From contig NZ_CACSJO010000017.1 of the NCBI RefSeq assembly GCF_902706195.1, positions 1 through 64,000 on the forward strand: DNA of 64,000 bases, written 5' to 3'. This document shows positions 52,845-59,765 of the stretch, one piece after another. Source of the DNA: Novosphingobium sp. 18050 (lineage in GTDB: Bacteria; Pseudomonadota; Alphaproteobacteria; Sphingomonadales; Sphingomonadaceae). The notes below the pieces were generated by a model. It saw nothing but the letters and a program-made list of their open reading frames with translations, ran no database searches and had not been told where the DNA came from. How positions within the stretch are numbered: the first letter of the stretch is position 1; each line of letters opens with the position of its first letter. The position numbers and the translations under genes were made by a program.

Positions 52845-54032
52845 ATGATGATTGGTGGATCGACCGCGCAGATCGAACTGGATCGCCTCCGGCCCTGGGC
52901 CGAGCATGCTCCGGCGATTGGTGTGAGTGAGCGCAAGGCACGTATCGCCCGCGCACACGAACTGACCGAGGCGCTCGGCGCCGACGCGCTACTGATCAAC
53001 GCAGGCGCCTCGCTGCGCTACTTCTCGGGCTTGCCATGGGGCCAGAGCGAGCGTCTCGTCGCGATGCTGCTGGTGCCGGGGCGCGAGCCGATCATGATCT
53101 GCCCGCATTTCGAGATCGGCACGCTGGAAGCGGACCTCGCGATCCCGGTGGGTATCCGTTCGTGGCAGGAAGACGAAGATCCGGCCGCGCTTGTGATCGA
53201 TGTTCTGGCGCAGGTCGGCGCGAAGACACTGGCCATCGATCCCGAACTGCCGTTCCACTTCGCCGAACGCATCCGCCAGGGCGCCGCCGCGCTGGTCGAC
53301 GCCATGCCGGTGGTGAAGCAGTGTCGCATGGTCAAATCGGCGGCCGAACTTGCACTGATGCAGCAGGCGAAGAATATGACGCTGTCCATCCACCACGCTG
53401 CGGCGCGCATTCTTGCGCCGGGTATCCGCCAGAGCGAGGTGGTACATTTTATCGACGCCGCGCATCGCAAGCTGGGTGCCAGCGGTTCCAGTTTCTGCAT
53501 CGTCCAGTTCGGCGAGGCGACCGCCTATCCCCACGGCCTCCCGGGTGACCGCGCGCTGGAGGAGGGGCAACTCGTGCTGATCGATACCGGCTGCACGATC
53601 CAGGGCTATCACTCCGACATAACCCGCACTTACGGGTTCGGCGCGGTTTCGCAGAATATCCGCGACATCTGGGACATCGAGAAGGAAGCCCAGCAGGCCG
53701 CCTTCGACGCGGTGCGCCCCGGCGAAACCTGCGAAAGCGTCGATGCCGCCGCCCGCGCGGTGCTGGTCAAGGCTGGGCTTGGGCCGGACTACGCGCTCCC
53801 CGGGCTGCCGCACCGTACCGGGCACGGTATCGGGCTTTCGATCCACGAGCCGGCCTATCTGGTACGCGGTGACCGTACCCTGCTGGAGCCGGGCATGTGC
53901 TTCTCGAATGAGCCGATGATCGTCGTGCCGCAGCGTTTCGGCGTGCGGTTGGAGGATCATATGTTCGTTACGGAAACCGGAGCGCAGTGGTTCACGCTGC
54001 CGCAGGCATCCGTAGATCGCCTTGCCGACTGA
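52845..54032 (+). CDS. M24B-family Xaa-Pro peptidase (aminopeptidase P / prolidase-like), cytoplasmic
   Basis: Dimetal peptidase of 395 residues with creatinase-type N-domain and pita-bread C-domain. The five metal ligands are visible: Asp in LIDTGC, Asp in HSDITRTYG, His in HRTGHGIGLSIHE, Glu in FSNEPMI and Glu in RLEDHMF. There is no signal peptide, so it should cut imported Xaa-Pro or Xaa-Hyp peptides inside the cell, delivering free hydroxyproline. It starts eight bases after the flavoenzyme stop, in the same operon. Confidence 0.9.
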   Translation: MMIGGSTAQIELDRLRPWAEHAPAIGVSERKARIARAHELTEALGADALLINAGASLRYFSGLPWGQSERLVAMLLVPGREPIMICPHFEIGTLEADLAIPVGIRSWQEDEDPAALVIDVLAQVGAKTLAIDPELPFHFAERIRQGAAALVDAMPVVKQCRMVKSAAELALMQQAKNMTLSIHHAAARILAPGIRQSEVVHFIDAAHRKLGASGSSFCIVQFGEATAYPHGLPGDRALEEGQLVLIDTGCTIQGYHSDITRTYGFGAVSQNIRDIWDIEKEAQQAAFDAVRPGETCESVDAAARAVLVKAGLGPDYALPGLPHRTGHGIGLSIHEPAYLVRGDRTLLEPGMCFSNEPMIVVPQRFGVRLEDHMFVTETGAQWFTLPQASVDRLAD

Positions 54033-54137
54033 GTGCCAGGTCAGCGAAGGATCAAGTTCGCACCACCGCCCGAGACGACAAAAATCGGCCGCTCCTCCTG
54101 CGGCTGATTGGTGCTTTCCATTTTCAAGAGGTTTGCC

Positions 54138-56420
54138 ATGCCCAGTGAGCTGCGCCGCCTATTCCTGTCTGGCGCCTTGGCGGGAGTGTTGTTGTCATGT
54201 CCCGCACTGGCCGAACCCACGCGTGAACAGGTCGACCGTTCCGTGGTGCTACGCGAGGACTGGCAGTACCTTACGCGGGAGATCGCATGGCCGGCGACGT
54301 GGACGCCGGATGGCACGGCTTTCTCGTATCGCAAGACGGTGAAGGGAGGCTTTGCCTTTGAAACCGTGGATGCTGGAACCCTGGCCAAGTCTCCCGCCTT
54401 CGATCATGAACGCCTTGCCCGCGCTCTGGCTCAGGCGATGAAGCGGCCAGTGCAGGCGCTGCGCCTTCCTTTTGCCGAGTTCGGTTATGACGGTTCCCGT
54501 CAGGCGATCCTGTTCTCGGCGGGCGAGCAGGGCTGGCGCTGCACGCTGGTCGAATATGCCTGCGAGGAGCGGACCGAACAGGGCCGTCCACGTGGCTTCG
54601 GGGTGGTGCGTGACTTGTCGGTGCCTGCCGACAATCATCCGCGCCTCTCCCCCGATGGCCTGCGCGAGGCCCTTGTCGAGGGTGATAACCTTGTCGTGCG
54701 CAGCAGGGGCGGTGGCGATTTCGTTCGCCTTAGCACCGACGGATCGGCGGGGAATTTCTACGATCCGGAGACGATCGCCTGGTCGCCGGACGGTCGGCAC
54801 CTGATGATCTACCGCGTGCGGCCCGGCTACGCCCGCCACGTCCTGCGCGTGGAGGCGGCGCCGGAAGGCCAGATCCAGCCTGGGTTGCGCCGCCAGCTCT
54901 ATCCCAAGCCCGGCGATGCGGTGGACATGGAGCAGCCGGTGCTGTTCGATCTGGACACAGGGCGGCAGACGGAAGTGGACCCCGGCCTGATCCCCAATGC
55001 CTACCAACTGTCCGCGCCCCGCTGGCGGCCAGACGGTCGCAGCGTTGCGTTCGATTACGTGGCGCGCGGTTTCGGGCAGGCCAAGGTGATCGCGGTCGAT
55101 GCGGCCACCGGCAAGGCCCATGCTGCCGTTACCGAAGATGCGCGCACTTTCGTCTACGCCGACCGCCGTTTCGCATGGGAAGCGGGCAAGGCCGGCGACG
55201 AGATCGTCTGGGCCTCCGAGCGGGACGGCTGGAACCACCTGTACCTGATGGACGGGCGCAGCGGGCGCGTGAAGAACCGGATCACCACCGGCAACTGGAC
55301 CGTGCGCGAAGTGGTCAGGGTGGACGACGCGAAGCGGCAGGTCTGGTTCGTCGCCAGCGGCATGGATGCCGCGAAGGGCGGCAGCGAAGACCCGTATTTC
55401 CGCCATTACTACCGCATCGATTTCGACGGGCGGAACCTGACCGCGCTGACCCCGGAGAAAGCAGACCATGTCGCCAGCCTGTCTCCCGACATGACTTTGC
55501 TGATCGACAACTATTCACGTGTGGACCTGCCGAACGTCAGCGTCCTGCGCCGCGCGGGCAATGGCGCCCCGGTGGCCACGGTGACCACCGGCGAGATCGG
55601 CGCCCTTACCGCCGCCGGTTTCCGCGCGCCGGAAGTCTTCACCGCCAAGGGCCGCGATGGAAAAACCGATATATGGGGTCTCGTGGTGCGCCCGCGCGAC
55701 TACGATCCGGCGAAGAAGTACCCGGTGATCGAGAACATCTATGCCGGCCCGCACGACAGTTTCGTGCCCAAGCAGTTCTGGCCTTTCGGCTATCACTCCG
55801 GCGGGGACAAGGTGATCGGCATGCAGGCGCTGGCCGACCTTGGCTTTATCGTCGTGCAGATCGACGGGATGGGGACAGCCAACCGCTCCAAGGCGTTCCA
55901 GGACGTTGCGTGGAAGAACCTGCAGGATTCCGGCTTCCCCGACCGTATCCTCTGGCACAAGGCCCTGGCGGCAAAAGATCCCGCCTATGACATCAGCCGC
56001 GTGGGCATCTATGGCGCTTCGGCGGGCGGGCAGAGCACGCTCAACGCACTGTTGTTCCACGGCGATTTCTACAAGGCGGGGGTTGCCTATGCGGGCTGCT
56101 ACGACAACCGCATGGACAAGATCAGCTGGAATGAGCAGTGGCTGGGCTGGCCGGTCGATGCCAGCTATGCCGCCGCATCGGGCGTGGACAATGCCACGCG
56201 CCTTACCGGCAAGCTGTTCCTGATCGTGGGAGAGCAGGACAGCAATGTCGACCCGGCCTCTACCATGCAGGTGGTCGACGCGCTCATCAAGGCGGACAAG
56301 GATTTCGACCTTCTCGTCGTCCCCGGCGGCGAGCACAGCGTCGGGCGCTCCACCGGCCCAATCGACTACATCACGCGGCGCCAGTTCGATTTCTTCGTGC
56401 GGGCGCTGCAGCAGCAATGA
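54138..56420 (+). CDS. S9 prolyl-oligopeptidase family peptidase (DPPIV-like), second copy, secreted
   Basis: Serine peptidase of 760 residues with a signal peptide ending CPALAEP, a propeller domain and an alpha/beta-hydrolase domain. Catalytic residues: Ser in YGASAGGQS, Asp in GEQDSNVDP, His in GGEHSVGRS. ATG 54138 has AGAGG seven bases upstream. It is third in the flavoenzyme operon and only moderately similar to the S9 enzyme at 32042, so the two may prefer different residues next to proline or hydroxyproline. Confidence 0.9.
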   Translation: MPSELRRLFLSGALAGVLLSCPALAEPTREQVDRSVVLREDWQYLTREIAWPATWTPDGTAFSYRKTVKGGFAFETVDAGTLAKSPAFDHERLARALAQAMKRPVQALRLPFAEFGYDGSRQAILFSAGEQGWRCTLVEYACEERTEQGRPRGFGVVRDLSVPADNHPRLSPDGLREALVEGDNLVVRSRGGGDFVRLSTDGSAGNFYDPETIAWSPDGRHLMIYRVRPGYARHVLRVEAAPEGQIQPGLRRQLYPKPGDAVDMEQPVLFDLDTGRQTEVDPGLIPNAYQLSAPRWRPDGRSVAFDYVARGFGQAKVIAVDAATGKAHAAVTEDARTFVYADRRFAWEAGKAGDEIVWASERDGWNHLYLMDGRSGRVKNRITTGNWTVREVVRVDDAKRQVWFVASGMDAAKGGSEDPYFRHYYRIDFDGRNLTALTPEKADHVASLSPDMTLLIDNYSRVDLPNVSVLRRAGNGAPVATVTTGEIGALTAAGFRAPEVFTAKGRDGKTDIWGLVVRPRDYDPAKKYPVIENIYAGPHDSFVPKQFWPFGYHSGGDKVIGMQALADLGFIVVQIDGMGTANRSKAFQDVAWKNLQDSGFPDRILWHKALAAKDPAYDISRVGIYGASAGGQSTLNALLFHGDFYKAGVAYAGCYDNRMDKISWNEQWLGWPVDASYAAASGVDNATRLTGKLFLIVGEQDSNVDPASTMQVVDALIKADKDFDLLVVPGGEHSVGRSTGPIDYITRRQFDFFVRALQQQ

Positions 56421-56459
56421 TGCGCTGCGCGACCGAATTGGCGGATTGAGGAGAGACAT

Positions 56460-59400
56460 ATGCGACGCACCATCCACACCAGCGTGGCGGCGCTTGCTGT
56501 CAGCCTCCTCGCCTCGGGCAGCGCACATGCTCAGGCGCCGGCCGCGGAATGGGAGCAGCCGGAGATCGTGCGTCAGGGTGCCGAGCCGATGCACACCACT
56601 TTCGACGGTTTCGATACCCGCGCCGGTGCGCTTTCGCGCGACGCGGCGAAATCGCGCTACCACCTTTCGCTCGACGGGGACTGGAAGTTCAGGCTTTCCC
56701 CTACGCCCGAGAGCCGTCCGGTGGAGTTCTTCAGGAACGACTTCGACGTCAGCGGATGGGGCACCATGAAAGTCCCCGGTATCCTGCAGGCGGAGGGGCA
56801 TGGCCGCGCCGTCTTCGTGGGCAGCGGCTATCCGTTCCCGCGCGATCAGCCCAGGATCGACCACGCGCTGGCCGAAGTCGGCTCCTACCGCCGCGACTTC
56901 GCCGTGCCGGCTCATTTCGCGGGGCGCCGCCTGCTACTGACCGTGGGCGCGGCGGGCGCGGCATACTACATCTGGGTGAACGGCCAGCGCGTGGGCTATT
57001 CGGAGGATTCCAAGCTCCCCGCCGAGTTCGATGTCACTGCCTATGCCCGTCCGGGACGCAACACTGTGGCGATCGAACTCTACCGTTTTGCGGACGGCAG
57101 CTATCTGGAGGATCAGGACTTCTGGCGCGTCAATGGCATCGAGCGCAGCGTTACGCTCTACGCCGCGCCGCAGACGCATATCCGCGATCTGGTGGTCGAT
57201 GCGGGACTTGAAAGCGATTACCGCAGCGGCAAGCTGGCCGTGAAGGTGGATATCGGCGGCAAGGCGGCCGCGATGCGGGTGCGCGCCACCGTGCTCGATG
57301 GCAAGCGCCAGGTGCTCATGCGGGAGGGCAGGGGCCAGGGCACGGTCGAACTGGGCGCGGCGCTGCCTGCGGTGCGCACATGGACGGCGGAAGCGCCCAA
57401 CCTCTACACCCTGCTGGTCGAACTGTTCGACGACAAGGGCAAGCTGGTGGAGGCCACGAGCCGCCGCATCGGCTTCCGAACGGTCGAGATCGCGGGAGGC
57501 GAGGTGCGCGTCAACGGCAAACGCATCATGATCCGCGGGGTCAACCGGCACGAGCATGATCCCAAGACCTTCCGCATCGTTTCCGAGGCGACCATGCGGC
57601 GCGACATCGAGCTGATGAAGGCCGCCAACGTCAACGCCGTGCGCACCAGCCACTACCCCAACGATCCGCGCTGGTACGAACTGGCGGACGAATACGGTCT
57701 TTACGTGATGGACGAGGCCAATATCGAGAGCCACGGCTACCTCGGCTATTCACAGCAGAACGACAACGACCCCTCGCTGCTTCTGGGTAACGACCCAAAG
57801 TGGCGCACCGCGCATGTCGACCGGGTCATGCGCATGGTCCAGCGCGACCGAAACCACCCCTCGATCATTTTCTGGTCGCTCGGAAATGAGACCGGCATCG
57901 GCGACAGCTTCGAGGCGGCGGCCAGGTGGGTGAAGCAGAGCGATCCCTCGCGTCTGGTTAGCTTCCTGGGCTGGAGCATGAGCAACTGGCGCCATCCGGT
58001 GAACAGCTACGTCGATATCTTCGCGCCGATGTACGATGATGTGCCCAAGATGCTGGACTATGCGAAAGACCCGGCGTTCACGCAGCCGCTGATCCTGTGC
58101 GAATATGCCCATGCGATGGGGAACAGTCTGGGCGATATCGCCGGCTACTGGCAGGCGATGCGCAGCCATCCCAAGCTGCAGGGCGGCTTCGTGTGGGACT
58201 GGGTGGACCAGACCATGCTGATGACGGACAAGGACGGCAGGGCTTATTGGGGGCAGGGCGTGGACTTCGATCCCGATCCCAAGGCGCCGGGCATCCACGG
58301 CGATGACAGCCCGGTGGGCGACGGCGTGATCCAGTCTGATCGCACGCCTGATCCTGAGTATTTCGAATTGGCCCACGTGCAGGCGCCGGTCACTTTCGCC
58401 CGCGACGGCGATGGCTACCGCGTCATGAACCGCCACGATCACATTGACCTTTCCGGCTTTACGTTGGACTGGGCGGTTCTGGAGGACGGCGTTGACGTGG
58501 CCCATGGCACGCTGGCCGTCCCGGCGGTCGCCGCTGGCATGGGCGCGCCGCTTTCGGTGCCGGTGCCTGCGGGCAAGACTGCGGGCACTGAGCGTTTTCT
58601 GGTCCTGCGCGCGCGGGCCAAGGCAGGTACGGTGCCGACGCAGCCTGCCGGGCATGTCGTGGGCTGGGAGCAGTTCGCGCTGTCGCCTGGCCCCTCGGTA
58701 AACGCGGTGCAGGGGGCAGCCGTGCCAGCCGAAGCCGATGGCGCACTGCGTCTTGCCGCCGGTGATGCCGTGCTGGAGATAGACCGTACCACGGGCCTTG
58801 TCCGGCGTTATGCGCGCAGCGGCAAGCTGCTTCTGACCGGCGGCGCGCCAAACTTCTGGCGGGCGCCGACCGATAACGACGTCGGCGCGGGCGTGCCCAA
58901 AAGCCATGCAATGTGGCAGCACTTCTCGGACAATCGCCGCGTTGATGCGGTGGTGGCCGAAGGGGACGCCATCGTAGTCCGGCACGACATGGGTGTCGGC
59001 TCGGTCAAGGTCGAGACGCGCTGGACCATGGGTGCGGATGGGACGGTCGGCGTTACAGTGCGCTTCGATCCGCTGCGCGACACGCTGCCCGATCCCCTGC
59101 GCATCGGCCTGGCGTTCGAGACGCTGCCGGTGCTGGATAGCGTGCGCTGGTACGGGCGCGGGCCGCAGGAGACCTATGCGGATCGGAATACCGGCGGCTT
59201 GATCGCGCGCTGGAGCGGCAGCATCGCGGACCAGTACCACGATTACGCCCGCCCGCAGGAAAGCGGTAACAAGACTGAGGTGCGCTGGATCGAGCTGACC
59301 GGCGGCAGTGCCGGCCTTCGCGTCACCGGCGCGCAGCCGCTGTCGGTCAACGCGCTGGCATTTCCCTATGCCGATCTGGCGATGAATCTGCCGGGACAGG

Positions 59401-59573
59401 CGCATAGCTCAGACATTCGGCCTCGCGGCAACGGCACGCTGCTGGTCGATGCGGCGCAGGCGGGCGTGGGCGGCGATACCGGGTGGAACCTCGATGGCCG
59501 GGCGCACATGCCGGACCGTATCGCGCTGAAGCCGGTGACGTGGTCCTTCACCATCGGCAAGACCGGGCGGTAA
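56460..59573 (+). CDS. GH2-family beta-galactosidase, large LacZ-like, secreted
   Basis: Glycosidase of 1037 residues with signal peptide ending SAHAQ and the five-domain LacZ layout ending in a Bgal_small_N domain (LRLAAGDAVLEIDRTTG). The acid/base Glu is in SLGNETGIGD and the nucleophile Glu in ILCEYAHAMGN; NRHEHDP and the ESHGYLGY segment are also conserved. GAGGAGAG precedes the ATG. It closes the flavoenzyme-peptidase operon. Beta-galactose occurs on arabinogalactan proteins and pectic side chains, so this enzyme widens the range of glycans the locus can handle. Confidence 0.92.
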   Translation: MRRTIHTSVAALAVSLLASGSAHAQAPAAEWEQPEIVRQGAEPMHTTFDGFDTRAGALSRDAAKSRYHLSLDGDWKFRLSPTPESRPVEFFRNDFDVSGWGTMKVPGILQAEGHGRAVFVGSGYPFPRDQPRIDHALAEVGSYRRDFAVPAHFAGRRLLLTVGAAGAAYYIWVNGQRVGYSEDSKLPAEFDVTAYARPGRNTVAIELYRFADGSYLEDQDFWRVNGIERSVTLYAAPQTHIRDLVVDAGLESDYRSGKLAVKVDIGGKAAAMRVRATVLDGKRQVLMREGRGQGTVELGAALPAVRTWTAEAPNLYTLLVELFDDKGKLVEATSRRIGFRTVEIAGGEVRVNGKRIMIRGVNRHEHDPKTFRIVSEATMRRDIELMKAANVNAVRTSHYPNDPRWYELADEYGLYVMDEANIESHGYLGYSQQNDNDPSLLLGNDPKWRTAHVDRVMRMVQRDRNHPSIIFWSLGNETGIGDSFEAAARWVKQSDPSRLVSFLGWSMSNWRHPVNSYVDIFAPMYDDVPKMLDYAKDPAFTQPLILCEYAHAMGNSLGDIAGYWQAMRSHPKLQGGFVWDWVDQTMLMTDKDGRAYWGQGVDFDPDPKAPGIHGDDSPVGDGVIQSDRTPDPEYFELAHVQAPVTFARDGDGYRVMNRHDHIDLSGFTLDWAVLEDGVDVAHGTLAVPAVAAGMGAPLSVPVPAGKTAGTERFLVLRARAKAGTVPTQPAGHVVGWEQFALSPGPSVNAVQGAAVPAEADGALRLAAGDAVLEIDRTTGLVRRYARSGKLLLTGGAPNFWRAPTDNDVGAGVPKSHAMWQHFSDNRRVDAVVAEGDAIVVRHDMGVGSVKVETRWTMGADGTVGVTVRFDPLRDTLPDPLRIGLAFETLPVLDSVRWYGRGPQETYADRNTGGLIARWSGSIADQYHDYARPQESGNKTEVRWIELTGGSAGLRVTGAQPLSVNALAFPYADLAMNLPGQAHSSDIRPRGNGTLLVDAAQAGVGGDTGWNLDGRAHMPDRIALKPVTWSFTIGKTGR

Positions 59574-59591
59574 ACCCTACGTTACCCGCAG

Positions 59592-59630
59592 CAAAAAGCC
59601 CGGAGCAGCAACACGCTGCTCCGGGCTTTT
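59592..59630. terminator. Bidirectional terminator between GH2 and TBDR genes
   Basis: Stem AGCCCGGAGCAGC (59597-59609) with GCTGCTCCGGGCT (59615-59627), loop AACAC, flanked by AAAAA on the left and TTT on the right, so it can stop transcripts from either side. It lies between two convergent genes. Confidence 0.9.
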
Positions 59631-59671
59631 GGCTGTGTGCTTTTGCCGCTGCGGGCCTAGGCATTCCCGGC

Positions 59672-59706
59672 AAAAAAAGACCCGCCCGGTCGTGACACCG
59701 GGCGGG
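59672..59706 (-). terminator. Terminator for the minus-strand TBDR gene
   Basis: Ten-base stem CCCGCCCGGT (59681-59690) with ACCGGGCGGG (59697-59706) next to seven As at 59672-59678, which read as a T-run on the minus strand. Confidence 0.85.
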
Positions 59707-59765
59707 CCGTTCCGTCAGCGGCGGCCCCCGGTGGATGGGAGAGAGCCGCCGCCTTTCCTGCGGAA

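Noticed and set aside
57750..59405. A 551-codon minus-strand frame opposite the GH2 gene, and similar long ones at 35811-37421, 49232-50692 and 61089-62597
   Set aside because: All are opposite well-identified genes and arise from GC-rich third positions.
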